Origin: Pseudomonas sp. LS44
Lineage (GTDB): Bacteria; Pseudomonadota; Gammaproteobacteria; Pseudomonadales; Pseudomonadaceae
Assembly: GCF_024730785.1 (NCBI RefSeq)
Contig: NZ_CP102830.1
Coordinates: 1,798,001 to 1,862,000, forward strand
DNA: 64,000 nucleotides
Direction: 5' to 3'
This document shows positions 1 through 7,871 of this stretch, piece after piece. The notes beneath the pieces were generated by a model that ran no database searches, had not been told where the DNA came from, and was given only the letters and a program-made list of their open reading frames with translations. A program made the position numbers and the translations under genes. Position 1 is the stretch's first letter, and each line of letters begins with the position of its first letter.

Positions 1-789
1 CTTCACGCGCCGCTGCCGGTCGGTGAGGCAGCCGCTCTGGTGGTGGCTCCCGCAGCGGTTGAGGCGCCGGTTGCTGCCGAGCCGATCGTGCAACCAAGCC
101 CGCTGACGGCCGAGCCGGTCGCTGAAGTCATCGACTTACCGTGGGAGGTGCAGACGCCTGCGCCAACCACCCCGGCTCCGGTGGTAATGGCTGCTGAACC
201 GCCAGCCGTCAGGGTTGAGGAAACACCGTCTGCGCCGGCAGTCGATGACTCTCGTGAAGTCGACGACGAGGAGCCGCCGCTCGGCGACGATGACTATTAC
301 GGAATCGACAGCGAATCCACATACTTGGAGGTCATGCCCGATCTTGGCGAGGTGCACGCAGCGCCCGAACCAGAACCTTCCGCCGCCTCGCAGCCGGCCA
401 CCGGTCTGGCCGCCGAGTGGCTCGATCTGTTTCCGCGCCTGGGCATCAGCGGGCTGACCGGTAGTATCGCGGCTAACTGCACGCTGGTTGCGGTCGAAGG
501 CGATACCTGGCGGCTGCATCTGGACCCGGCGCAAAGTGCGCTGTTCAATGCCACGCAGCAGCGCCGCGTCAACGACGCGCTGAACCAATACCATGGCCGC
601 GAGCTCAAGCTGGAAATCGAGCTGCGCAAGCCCGAGCAGGAAACTCCGGCCCAGGCTGCAGCCCGCCGGCGCGCTGAGCGCCAGGCCAATGCCGAAGCAT
701 CGATTCATAACGATCCGCTGGTGCAGCAGATGATTCAGCAGTTCGCTGCCGTGATCCGCGAAGACACCATCGAACCCGTCGATAAATAA
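1..789 (+). CDS. dnaX: DNA polymerase III subunit tau/gamma, C-terminal part
   Basis: The reading frame is open from the first base of the window, so only the last 262 residues are present and the true start lies upstream. The first part is a proline/alanine/valine-rich and then acidic linker, the kind that separates the AAA+ clamp-loader module from the tau C-terminal domains. The conserved end (about residues 130-262) contains AAEWLDLFPRLGISGLTGSIAANC and is the tau region that contacts DnaE and DnaB. The identification also rests on context: dnaX, ybaB and recR are adjacent in this order in many proteobacteria. The AAA+ domain cannot be checked here. Confidence 0.9.
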   Translation, partial: LHAPLPVGEAAALVVAPAAVEAPVAAEPIVQPSPLTAEPVAEVIDLPWEVQTPAPTTPAPVVMAAEPPAVRVEETPSAPAVDDSREVDDEEPPLGDDDYYGIDSESTYLEVMPDLGEVHAAPEPEPSAASQPATGLAAEWLDLFPRLGISGLTGSIAANCTLVAVEGDTWRLHLDPAQSALFNATQQRRVNDALNQYHGRELKLEIELRKPEQETPAQAAARRRAERQANAEASIHNDPLVQQMIQQFAAVIREDTIEPVDK

Positions 790-804
790 CCGAGGTAAGT
801 AATC

Positions 805-1131
805 ATGATGAAAGGTGGCATGTCCGGGCTGATGAAGCAGGCCCAGCAGATGCAGGAAAAAATGCAGAAGATGCAGGAAGAGCTGGCCAACGCCGAAGTG
901 ACCGGGCAGGCCGGCGCCGGGCTGGTTAGCGTGGTGATGACCGGTCGCCACGACGTCAAACGCATCAGCCTGGACGACAGCCTGATGCAGGAAGACAAGG
1001 AAATCCTCGAAGACCTGATCGCCGCCGCGGTGAACGATGCAGTGCGCAAGATCGAGGCGAACAGCCAGGACAAGATGTCCGGCATGACCGCCGGGATGCA
1101 GTTGCCCCCAGGCTTCAAGCTGCCATTCTGA
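805..1131 (+). CDS. ybaB: YbaB/EbfC family nucleoid-associated protein
   Basis: A 108-residue protein beginning [21 protein letters not shown], with the methionine/glutamine-rich amphipathic N-terminal helix typical of the family, followed by [26 protein letters not shown], its characteristic beta-sheet. Family members form dimers that bind DNA and act as nucleoid-associated proteins. The start follows dnaX by 15 bases, with a purine-rich AGGTAAG upstream. It probably belongs to a dnaX-ybaB-recR transcript. Length matches the family. Confidence 0.95.
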   Translation: MMKGGMSGLMKQAQQMQEKMQKMQEELANAEVTGQAGAGLVSVVMTGRHDVKRISLDDSLMQEDKEILEDLIAAAVNDAVRKIEANSQDKMSGMTAGMQLPPGFKLPF

Positions 1132-1147
1132 GTCCGTGAAGCTGGAG

Positions 1148-1174
1148 GATGGGTTGAGCACAGCGATACCCATC
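1148..1174. repeat. Small REP-like palindrome between ybaB and recR
   Basis: GATGGGT at 1148-1154 is matched by ACCCATC at 1168-1174, with the word AGCGATACCCATC between and in the right arm. The same word recurs in the larger palindromic element at 7653-7762, so this looks like one half of a dispersed intergenic repeat rather than a gene-specific site. It lies inside the presumed dnaX-ybaB-recR transcript. Confidence 0.5.
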
Positions 1175-1267
1175 TTCGCGCGCCTTGAACTGCTGCTGGT
1201 TGGCTAACGCTTCGTTCAACCTGGCGTGCCAATGCCCGTCGCCTCTCTGCATTGTTGAGTGCTTGTC

Positions 1268-1867
1268 ATGAGTTTCAGCCCCCTGATCCGCCATCTGATC
1301 GACTCCCTGCGCATTCTTCCCGGCGTCGGGCAGAAGACCGCCCAGCGCATGGCCTTGCAGATGCTCGAGCGGGATCGCAGTGGCGCCTTGCGCCTGGCCC
1401 AGGCGCTGACGCAGGCGATGGAGGGCGTCGGCCATTGCACACGCTGCCGCACGCTCAGCGAGGAGGAGGTTTGCCAGCTATGCCTGGACCCGCGACGTGA
1501 TGACAGTTTGCTGTGTGTGGTCGAGGGTCCGATGGATGTTTATGCGGTGGAGCAGACCGGTTATCGGGGCCGCTATTTCGTCCTCAAGGGGCATTTGTCG
1601 CCGCTCGATGGCTTAGGCCCGGAAGCGATTGGCATCCCCGTACTGCTCAAGCGCATCGACGATGGCGCATTCAGCGAAGTCATTCTCGCCACCAACCCCA
1701 CCGTGGAAGGCGAGGCGACCGCGCATTACATTGCCCAGATGCTCGTCAATAAAGGTCTGGTGGCCTCACGGATCGCCCATGGCATGCCGCTGGGTGGCGA
1801 ACTGGAATTGGTCGATGGCGGCACTCTGGCCCATGCCCTGGCTGGCAGGCGGCCGATCAATCTGTAG
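1268..1867 (+). CDS. recR: Recombination mediator protein RecR
   Basis: A 199-residue protein that acts with RecF and RecO to load RecA on gapped DNA. It shows the N-terminal helix-hairpin-helix ([15 protein letters not shown]), a four-cysteine zinc finger ([16 protein letters not shown], about residues 57-72), then a Toprim domain with [20 protein letters not shown] and the [13 protein letters not shown] signature. I chose the ATG giving [10 protein letters not shown]; an in-frame GTG lies nine bases upstream but adds residues the family lacks. Length is normal. Confidence 0.97.
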   Translation: MSFSPLIRHLIDSLRILPGVGQKTAQRMALQMLERDRSGALRLAQALTQAMEGVGHCTRCRTLSEEEVCQLCLDPRRDDSLLCVVEGPMDVYAVEQTGYRGRYFVLKGHLSPLDGLGPEAIGIPVLLKRIDDGAFSEVILATNPTVEGEATAHYIAQMLVNKGLVASRIAHGMPLGGELELVDGGTLAHALAGRRPINL

Positions 1868-1945
1868 CTAGCCGATAGTAGTGATTGGCGCGTTTGAGCC
1901 GATCACCCTACGTTCTGGCAGAAACCCCTCCTTGAAAACCAAGCA

Positions 1946-1984
1946 AGCGCTCGGTTAGGTTGTGCAAACCTAATCGGGAGCGCT
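1946..1984 (+). promoter_or_regulatory. Hairpin overlapping the ribosome-binding site of the acyl-CoA dehydrogenase
   Basis: AGCGCTC (1946-1952) pairs with GAGCGCT (1978-1984) and TTAGGTT (1955-1961) pairs with AACCTAA (1967-1973); G53 and G54 can pair with C75 and T74, leaving a two-base bulge and a GTGCA loop. The probable Shine-Dalgarno sequence GGGAG (1976-1980) lies in the 3' arm, just before the ATG at 1989. The element could mask translation as RNA, or be a dyad operator as DNA. Both roles are inference. Confidence 0.5.
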
Positions 1985-1988
1985 GCCC

Positions 1989-3137
1989 ATGTCCGTTCTT
2001 CAGGAATATTTCGACCCATCCCATCAACTGGTGCGCGATTCCGTGCGGCGTTTCGTCGAGCGGGAAATCCTTCCGCATGTCGCTGAGTGGGAAGAGGCCG
2101 AAGAGTTTCCCCGAGAGCTGTACCGCAAGGCCGGCGCGGCCGGGATTCTCGGCATCGGTTATCCGGAGCAGCTCGGCGGTAGCCATGAAGGTGACCTGTT
2201 CGCCAAGGTCGCGGCCAGCGAAGAGCTGATGCGCTGCGGCTCCGGCGGGTTGGTGGCGGGGCTGTGCTCGCTGGATATCGGTTTGCCGCCGGTACTCAAA
2301 TGGGCCAAGCCGGCATTGCGCGAGCGCATCGTGCCGCCCGTGCTGGAGGGAGAGAAAATCATGGCGCTGGCGGTCACCGAACCGTCCGGCGGCTCGGACG
2401 TTGCCCGCCTGAAAACCCGCGCAGTGCGTGACGGTGAGTATTACCGGGTTACCGGCAGCAAGACCTTCATTACCAGCGGCGTGCGCGCCGATTACTACAG
2501 CGTGGCAGTGCGTACTGGTGGCGAAGGCTTTGGTGGCGTCAGCTTGCTGCTGATCGAGAAGGGCACGCCGGGCTTCACCGTCGGCCGCAAGCTGAAGAAG
2601 ATGGGCTGGTGGGCGTCGGACACCGCCGAGCTGTTCTTCGATGACTGCAAGGTGCCGGTAGACAACCTCATCGGCGTAGAAAACGCCGGGTTCGCCTGCA
2701 TCATGGCCAACTTCCAATCCGAGCGCCTGGCACTGGCGGTCATGGCTAACATGACCGCGCAACTGGCGCTGGACGAAAGCCTCAAATGGGCACGCGAACG
2801 CGAGGCGTTCGGCAAGCCGATCGGCAAATTCCAGGTGCTCAAACATCGCCTGGCCGAGATGGCGACCCAGCTCGAGGTTTCCCGCGAATTCACTTATCGG
2901 CAGGCGGCCAAAATGAGTGCCGGTAAGAGCGTGATCAAGGAGATTTCCATGGCCAAGAACTTCGCCACCGATATTTCCGACCGTATCGTCTATGACGCGG
3001 TGCAGATCATGGGTGGCATGGGTTTCATGCGCGAAAGCCTGGTCGAGCGCCTGTACCGCGACAACCGTATCCTCTCCATCGGCGGTGGCACGCGCGAAGT
3101 GATGAACGAGATCATCAGCAAGCAGATGGGCTTATAA
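1989..3137 (+). CDS. Acyl-CoA dehydrogenase
   Basis: A 382-residue FAD enzyme of the acyl-CoA dehydrogenase family, expected to introduce a 2,3-double bond in an acyl-CoA and pass electrons to ETF. Visible signatures are LAVTEPSGGSDVARLKT (about 128-143), VTGSKTFITSG and WAREREAFGKPIGKFQ. The position that carries the catalytic Glu in medium-chain enzymes reads IGGGTREV, with Gly instead of Glu. A Glu is present in NFQSERLALA (E245), the place used by isovaleryl-CoA and long-chain dehydrogenases, so the enzyme is probably active and closer to those groups. Substrate cannot be named. It stands alone after recR, as PA1535 does in P. aeruginosa from memory. Confidence 0.9.
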   Translation: MSVLQEYFDPSHQLVRDSVRRFVEREILPHVAEWEEAEEFPRELYRKAGAAGILGIGYPEQLGGSHEGDLFAKVAASEELMRCGSGGLVAGLCSLDIGLPPVLKWAKPALRERIVPPVLEGEKIMALAVTEPSGGSDVARLKTRAVRDGEYYRVTGSKTFITSGVRADYYSVAVRTGGEGFGGVSLLLIEKGTPGFTVGRKLKKMGWWASDTAELFFDDCKVPVDNLIGVENAGFACIMANFQSERLALAVMANMTAQLALDESLKWAREREAFGKPIGKFQVLKHRLAEMATQLEVSREFTYRQAAKMSAGKSVIKEISMAKNFATDISDRIVYDAVQIMGGMGFMRESLVERLYRDNRILSIGGGTREVMNEIISKQMGL

Positions 3138-3263
3138 GCAACCGGCTTGATGATTGCTGTCGGTGCTCTCATTCAGATTCAGCCGCTGGATGCTTGTGAT
3201 GAAGCCTTCCTCAGGATTTTTTGAGGGGGCGTTTGTGGGATTCCCCAGATCTATGGAAGCATT

Positions 3264-3690
3264 TCACGCCTGCTGGCGCAGCCGCGCCAGATCGCGCAGC
3301 GGCGGGGCGCCGAACAGCCGGCTGTATTCGCGGCTGAACTGCGAGGGGCTTTCGTAACCGACCCGGTAGCTGGCCGCAGCGGCCTCCAGGCCCTCGGTGA
3401 CCATCAGCCGCCGTGTTTCCTGCAGGCGCAGTTGCTTCTGGTATTGCAGCGGGCTGAGCGCGGTCACCGCCTTGAAGCGGTGGTGCAGGGTGGAGGGGCT
3501 GAGGTTGACCGTGCGCGCCAGCTCGTCGATGCGCAGTTGCCGGTCGTAGTTCTGGTTCAGCCAGTCGATGGCGCGGGCAATGCGGTGGCCCTGACTGTCG
3601 GCCAGGGCGATCTCATGGAGGATCTGCCCCTGCGGGCTGTGCAGCAGGCGGTAGAAGATCTCGCGCTGGATCAGCGGGGCGATGCAGGAG
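3264..3690 (-). pseudogene. AraC-family regulator, 5'-truncated remnant
   Basis: The minus-strand frame encodes the C-terminal half of an AraC/XylS regulator of the type with an AraC_N sensor domain. APLIQREIFYRLLHSPQG is the end of the sensor; IDELARTVNLSPSTLHHRFKAV and YRVGYESPSQFSREYSRLFG are the two helix-turn-helix units. Intact members are about 300 residues; here only some 140 recognisable residues remain. Beyond about 3690 the frame (which stays open to 3734) is antisense to the remnant of a short-chain dehydrogenase. The N-terminal half, the promoter and the start are gone. Probably non-functional. Confidence 0.75.
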
Positions 3691-3810
3691 TTTCGCAAGA
3701 TCGCCCTGACCCCCGATGCGATTGCCCGCGCCATCGCCTATGCCGTCGAGCAACCGGCGGATGTCGATGTTAGCGAGCTGATCGTGCGTCCCACCGCCAG
3801 CTCTTTCTAA
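3682..3810 (+). pseudogene. Short-chain dehydrogenase, 3' remnant
   Basis: The plus frame ending at the TAA 3808-3810 reads ALTPDAIARAIAYAVEQPAD and then VDVSELIVRPTASSF, the C-terminal tail typical of bacterial SDR oxidoreductases, which are often divergent from an AraC regulator. Only about 40 residues exist; the Rossmann fold and the Ser-Tyr-Lys catalytic residues are absent. It abuts the truncated AraC gene head to head, so one deletion probably removed the 5' parts of both genes and their shared promoter region. Confidence 0.75.
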
Positions 3811-3839
3811 GCGCAGTCTGTTTGGATCAGGAGATCTTC

Positions 3840-4121
3840 ATGACCATCCAGCATCTGGCTTACGTCCGCGCCAGCCGCGGGCGCTCGACGCAACTCGGTG
3901 TCTACCTGCTCGATTTGCAGGAGCCCGTCGCGCGGCTGCCGGGCTGCCTGGTGTTCAGCGTTGAGTCGCTGACGGATGGGGTGTGGCGCTTGCAAGGTCG
4001 TTGGGCGTCGTCAGCGGCGCGCCAGGCATTTTTCGCCGCGCCACTGCTGCAGGAGGTATTCAGTGGCTTGTTGCGCGACGGGCTGCTTGGCAGCCTGGAG
4101 TGCCAGTCAGACCAACCTTGA
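3840..4121 (+). CDS. Small antibiotic-biosynthesis-monooxygenase-like protein
   Basis: A 93-residue protein starting MTIQHLAYVRASRGRSTQLG and containing LPGCLVFSVESLTDGVWRLQGRW and a tail ending SLECQSDQP. The size and the pattern of strand, helix, LPGC, strand, then W at the end of a strand fit the ferredoxin-like ABM/YgiN family, which includes heme-degrading and quinol monooxygenases; the function here is not shown. The ATG at 3840 is preceded by GGAG; a TTG 18 bases upstream is less likely. It follows the SDR remnant, with which it may once have formed an operon. Confidence 0.65.
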   Translation: MTIQHLAYVRASRGRSTQLGVYLLDLQEPVARLPGCLVFSVESLTDGVWRLQGRWASSAARQAFFAAPLLQEVFSGLLRDGLLGSLECQSDQP

Positions 4122-4191
4122 AGGCCATGCAAAAGGCTATGTCCCAGTTGAGTGTTGGTGGCGCGGATGACTGCCGAAACTCGGTATTTCC

Positions 4192-4296
4192 GTAGGGTGG
4201 GTTAGCCGCGTAGCGACGTAACCCACCATCGATGCCACATGGGATTGCCGGCCTGACGGCCGGTGGTGGGTTACGCCTTCGGCTAACCCACCCTAC
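4192..4296. repeat. Paired inverted REP-like hairpins
   Basis: GTAGGGTGGGTTAGCC (4192-4207) is the exact reverse complement of 4281-4296. An inner pair, GTAACCCACCA (4218-4228) and TGGTGGGTTAC (4264-4274), gives each side its own hairpin. Two REP-like hairpins in opposite orientation make a BIME-like element. The same GTGGGTTA / TAACCCAC words are common in proteobacterial intergenic DNA. Confidence 0.75.
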
Positions 4297-4334
4297 TCGA
4301 GGCCATGCAACACGTAACTGAGACATAGCCATGC

Positions 4335-4370
4335 AAAAAGCCCCGGTGCTCAGGCAGCCGGGGCTTTTTT
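4335..4370. terminator. Rho-independent terminator, possibly bidirectional
   Basis: AAAAGCCCCGG and CCGGGGCTTTTTT form a stem with A and T runs on the two sides, located right after the stop of the minus-strand SDR gene at 4382. It can also stop plus-strand transcription from the small gene ending at 4121. Confidence 0.85.
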
Positions 4371-4381
4371 GTCGCCGTGGA

Positions 4382-5263
4382 TCACTGCTCGGCCGGGGCG
4401 CCCGCGCTGCGCGCTTTCTTCGGCGCGAAGCGTGCCGCCAAGCGCATGCTGCCGACCACAATGCGTTGGTAGAAGGTCGGCATCAAGCGTTGCATGCCAT
4501 CCAGAATCCACGCGTCGGCGCCGATCAGAATGCGCCGGTTATTGCGCAGCACGCCGCGCAGAATGACTTGGGCTGCCTTGTCGGGCGTGGTGCGCAGGAA
4601 CTGGTCGAACTGCTCGCGCGACTGCTCCGTCTCCTGGCCGGTCAGAGCGGCCATGCTTTCGTTCATGCGCGCGGTTTTGGCGATATTGGTCTTGATCCCG
4701 CCGGGGTGCACGCAACTGGCGGACACCCCTTTGCCGGCAATATCCAGCTCCTGACGCAGCGCTTCGGTAAAGCCGCGCACCGCAAATTTAGTCGCGTTGT
4801 AGGCGCTCATGCCGGGCTGGGCGAACACCCCGAAGATGCTCGAAACGTTGACCACATGACCTTCGCCCGATGCTCTCAGGTGCGGCAGGAAGGCCTTGGT
4901 GCCATGCACCACGCCCCAGAAGTTGATGTTCATGATCCATTCGTAGTCGGCGTAATCGTTGGCTTCCACCGAGCCGCTCTGCGCCACGCCGGCGTTGTTG
5001 AAGATCAGGTTGACCCGGCCGTGATCCGTGACCACTTGCTCGGCCCAGGCGTGCACCGCCTCGCGGTCGGCGACATCGACGCGCGTCTCGCTGACGGTCA
5101 CGCCGAGCTTGCGCGCCTGCGCTGCGGTTTCCGCCAGACCTTCGCTATTCACATCGGCCAGCGCCAGATGGCAACCCTGACGAGCCAGGCGATAGGCGAG
5201 GGCGCGGCCGATGCCGGAACCGGCTCCGGTGACGGCGGCGACTTTGTTCTCGAACGATTTCAT
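4382..5263 (-). CDS. Short-chain dehydrogenase/reductase
   Basis: A 293-residue classical SDR: MKSFENKVAAVTGAGSGIGRAL carries the TGxxxGxG cofactor motif, NNAG follows in LIFNNAGVAQSG, and the catalytic Ser and YxxxK are seen in VVNVSSIFGVFAQPGMSAYNATKFAV. Asp in ALADVNSEG after the second strand suggests NAD(H). The start was taken at 5263 because the longer upstream frame lies in the neighbouring gene and has no family match. It overlaps the stop of the flavin monooxygenase by four bases (ATGA), so the two are translationally coupled. A joint oxidation pathway (Baeyer-Villiger or hydroxylation plus alcohol oxidation) is likely; the substrate is unknown. Confidence 0.92.
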   Translation of the reverse strand: MKSFENKVAAVTGAGSGIGRALAYRLARQGCHLALADVNSEGLAETAAQARKLGVTVSETRVDVADREAVHAWAEQVVTDHGRVNLIFNNAGVAQSGSVEANDYADYEWIMNINFWGVVHGTKAFLPHLRASGEGHVVNVSSIFGVFAQPGMSAYNATKFAVRGFTEALRQELDIAGKGVSASCVHPGGIKTNIAKTARMNESMAALTGQETEQSREQFDQFLRTTPDKAAQVILRGVLRNNRRILIGADAWILDGMQRLMPTFYQRIVVGSMRLAARFAPKKARSAGAPAEQ

Positions 5264-6798
5264 GCAGTGGCCTCCTCGGCACGAACGGCATAACTCTGAG
5301 CAGGATGCGCAGCGCTCTGACGACTGAAATGGTAGGCGGCTGGATCGAAGTTGCGGGTCAACATGCGAAAACGCCAGGTGAAGCCGGGCCACACGGTGCA
5401 GTTGCGCCCGCTTACCGGGTGCAGATACCAGCTCATGCAACCGCCGGCATTCCATACGGTTTTGCCCATCGTGCCTTGCAGCTTGCCGTTGAATTTATCC
5501 TGCGCCTCACGTTTGACTTCCAGGCTTTGCAGGCGTTTTTTGTCGACTAGCGCGAGGGCGCCGAGCACGTAGTGAATCTGCGACTCGATCATATACACCA
5601 TCGAGTTGTGGCCGAGGCCGGTGTTCGGGCCCATGAGGAAGAACAGGTTAGGGAAGCCGGCAGTCAGCGTGCCTTTATAGGCTTCCGGTCCTTGCGGCCA
5701 GGTGTCGAGCAGGTCGACGCCGCCGCGGCCATACACCACGCCACGCGGCAACGGATCGCTGGGCATGAAGCCGGTGCCGAAGATGATCGCGTCGACTGCA
5801 CGTTCCTGGCCGTCGTTGGTGACGATGCTGCCTGCGCGGATTTCCCGGATGCCCTCGCTGATCACATCGACATTCGGCTGCACCAGCGCCGGGTAATAGT
5901 CGTTGGAGATCAGCACGCGTTTGCAACCCATGGTGTAGTCCGGGGTGACTTTGGCGCGCAGCACCGGATCTTTAATGTGTTTTTTGATGTACGCCTTGCC
6001 GACCCATTGCGCCACTTTCAGCAACCGCGGGGCGAAGGCGAAGGCGATCACGCGGCTCTCCAGCATGCCGTAGATCAAACCGCGCCAGAGCTTCTGGGCT
6101 AGCGGGAAGCGGCGAAAGCGCGCGCGCTCTGTGTCGCTGATCGCGCGGTCGGGCTTGGGCATGATCCACGGCGCTGTGCGCTGATAGAGATCGAGCTTGG
6201 CGACATCCTTCTGAATCTGCGGGACGAACTGGATTGACGAGGCGCCAGTGCCGACGACCGCCACGCGTTTGCCCTTGAGATCGAAATCGTGGTTCCACTG
6301 CTGCGAGTGGAACAGCGCGCCTTTGAATTTCTCTACGCCCTTCAGTTTAGGGATCGACGGAGTGGACAGCGCGCCCATGCCGGACACCACGAACTGCGCG
6401 CTGTACTGGGTGCCGGTCGCGTCGGTGATGTGCCACAACTCGAGCTTTTCATCCCATTCCAGGCGGGCAATTTCGCTGTTCAGCAGGGTCTTGTCCTGCA
6501 AGCGGTACTTTTCCCAGCAGCCTTCCAGGTAGCTCTGGATTTCCGGCTGTTTGGCGAACATCCGCGTCCACGTCGTGTTCGGCTCGAAGGAGAAGGAGTA
6601 CAGATGCGATTGCACATCGCAGCCGCAACCCGGGTAGTTGTTGACCCGCCAGGTGCCGCCGACGCCGCCTTCTTTCTCGAATAGCAGGAAGTCCTCTTCG
6701 CCTTGTTGTTTCAGGCGGATGGCCATACCGAGGCCGGAAAAGCCGCTGCCGATGATGGCGATCTTGCAATGACGGATGGGTGTCACATGGGCGTTCAT
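5260..6798 (-). CDS. Flavin-containing (Baeyer-Villiger-type) monooxygenase
   Basis: A 512-residue FAD/NADPH monooxygenase. CKIAIIGSGFSGLGMAIRL is the FAD-binding GxGxxG near the N-terminus, FKGALFHSQQW matches the FxGxxxHxxxW fingerprint of class B flavoprotein monooxygenases, and VAVVGTGASSIQ is the second, NADPH-binding Rossmann motif. Such enzymes insert oxygen next to ketones or oxidise heteroatoms. It is first in a two-gene operon with the SDR gene, and divergent from a TetR regulator with a duplicated palindrome between them, so it is probably repressed by that regulator. It corresponds by position to P. aeruginosa PA1538 (from memory). The substrate is not known. Confidence 0.92.
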   Translation of the reverse strand: MNAHVTPIRHCKIAIIGSGFSGLGMAIRLKQQGEEDFLLFEKEGGVGGTWRVNNYPGCGCDVQSHLYSFSFEPNTTWTRMFAKQPEIQSYLEGCWEKYRLQDKTLLNSEIARLEWDEKLELWHITDATGTQYSAQFVVSGMGALSTPSIPKLKGVEKFKGALFHSQQWNHDFDLKGKRVAVVGTGASSIQFVPQIQKDVAKLDLYQRTAPWIMPKPDRAISDTERARFRRFPLAQKLWRGLIYGMLESRVIAFAFAPRLLKVAQWVGKAYIKKHIKDPVLRAKVTPDYTMGCKRVLISNDYYPALVQPNVDVISEGIREIRAGSIVTNDGQERAVDAIIFGTGFMPSDPLPRGVVYGRGGVDLLDTWPQGPEAYKGTLTAGFPNLFFLMGPNTGLGHNSMVYMIESQIHYVLGALALVDKKRLQSLEVKREAQDKFNGKLQGTMGKTVWNAGGCMSWYLHPVSGRNCTVWPGFTWRFRMLTRNFDPAAYHFSRQSAAHPAQSYAVRAEEATA

Positions 6799-6830
6799 AT
6801 GGCCAAGCTCCTGTTATGCTTATTGCTTGC

Positions 6831-6866
6831 GTATACATCTGTATACCAATGTAGACATCTGTATAC
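6831..6866. promoter_or_regulatory. Duplicated TetR-type operator
   Basis: GTATACATCTGTATAC at 6831-6846 is followed by GTAGACATCTGTATAC at 6851-6866, a 20-base direct repeat of a 16-base dyad (GTATAC-N4-GTATAC). It lies midway between the divergent monooxygenase start (6798) and the TetR gene start (6914). Two sites 20 bp apart fit cooperative binding of two TetR dimers on nearly the same DNA face and control of both promoters. No other dyad in the gap is as strong. Confidence 0.8.
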
Positions 6867-6913
6867 TCGCCGGCAACAGCTAACGCGACAAGCCAACCTA
6901 AGGTAGGGCCGCC

Positions 6914-7630
6914 ATGAATCCGGATGTCAGCGAAACGCCCCTTGCGCGGGAAAGGAACAGCGATGCGCCGGGCAAGCGTCTGCTCATGGAAGCGGCGTTA
7001 CGTTTGACCTCGACCAGTCGCAGCTTGAGCGGCCTGGGCCTGCGTGAGTTGGCGCGCGAGGCGGGGCTTAACCCGAACACCTTCTACCGCCATTTCAAGG
7101 ATGTGGACGATCTTGGCATGGCGGTGATCCGCGACATTTCCGTGCAACTGCGTCAGCCGTTGCGCGACCTGCGCCGCGAGGCGGCGCAGAGGGCGGTGAG
7201 CGAGTCCAAGGACACATCGCCGCAGCTGTTCGGCATTGACCTCAATCGGGGGCGGAGGGTTTGCCACGAAACCGTGCAGCTGTTCTTCGCCTTCGTTGGG
7301 GCGCATCCGGAAGCCTTCATCATCGGCGTACGCGAACTACATGGCGCATCGCTAGTGCTACGCGCGGCGTTGCAGGAGGTGATGGACGAGTTCGCTGCCG
7401 ACATGGCCGAGGACATCTTCGAGTTCAAGCTGCTGCCGGCCTTGGTCAGCAAGCCGGTAGTGCTGCAGATTTCCAGCCTGGTCAGTCGCAACCTGTTCCA
7501 GGTGTCGCTCGACTACATCGGCCAGCCTGAACGGCGCGCGGCGATCTGCGCGTTGGCCGAAGAAGAAATCGTCATGCTGTTCACCGGTGCCAGCGTGCTG
7601 CAGGGCTTGGGCCAGTTGCGCCTGTCTTGA
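6914..7630 (+). CDS. TetR-family transcriptional regulator
   Basis: A 238-residue protein. The helix-turn-helix is clear at about residues 30-75: LRLTSTSRSLSGLGLRELAREAGLNPNTFYRHFKDVDDLG. The remaining 160 residues form a helical ligand domain without recognisable binding motifs; overall it resembles the FabR/DesT-like group of TetR regulators. It is divergent from the monooxygenase-SDR operon and shares with it a duplicated palindrome, so it most likely represses that operon and itself. Inducer unknown, perhaps a ketone, alcohol or fatty acyl compound. Confidence 0.88.
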   Translation: MNPDVSETPLARERNSDAPGKRLLMEAALRLTSTSRSLSGLGLRELAREAGLNPNTFYRHFKDVDDLGMAVIRDISVQLRQPLRDLRREAAQRAVSESKDTSPQLFGIDLNRGRRVCHETVQLFFAFVGAHPEAFIIGVRELHGASLVLRAALQEVMDEFAADMAEDIFEFKLLPALVSKPVVLQISSLVSRNLFQVSLDYIGQPERRAAICALAEEEIVMLFTGASVLQGLGQLRLS

Positions 7631-7652
7631 TCGAGCCGGCCGGCGTGCGTTC

Positions 7653-7762
7653 GTAGGATGGGTGGGGGCGCCTAGCCGGAGCGTAGCGATACCCATCGTG
7701 GCGAGTCTGGTACGGGTCGGTCGGCCCATCGTTGGGTATCGCTGCGCTCAACGCCAACCTAC
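7653..7762. repeat. BIME-like palindromic repeat
   Basis: GTAGGATGGGTGGGGGCG at the left is mirrored by CGCC...ACCTAC at the right, and inside, AGCGATACCCA (about 7684-7694) pairs with TGGGTATCGCT (about 7734-7744). It shares the AGCGATACCCATC word with 1161-1174. It lies between convergent genes and has no coding potential. Confidence 0.65.
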
Positions 7763-7779
7763 AGGTGCCGTGTGGAAAC

Positions 7780-7817
7780 AAAAAAGACGGCGCCGCCTTG
7801 GGGAAAGCGACGCCGCC
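7780..7817 (-). terminator. Terminator of the PF10118-type gene
   Basis: Read on the minus strand, GGCGGCGTCGC and GCGGCGCCGTC form an 11-base stem (two G-U pairs) followed by a run of six T. It lies about 55 bases after the stop codon of the gene at 7872-8711. Confidence 0.6.
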
Positions 7818-7871
7818 AACATGGGTCGATGAGCTAGTTGCGTAGGGCGGGTGAAACCCGCCATGAAATGA

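Noticed and set aside
136..1173. Long minus-strand open frame of 345 codons opposite dnaX and ybaB
   Set aside because: It is rich in His, Leu and Arg without family motifs and lies wholly opposite two recognised genes; a GC-skew shadow.
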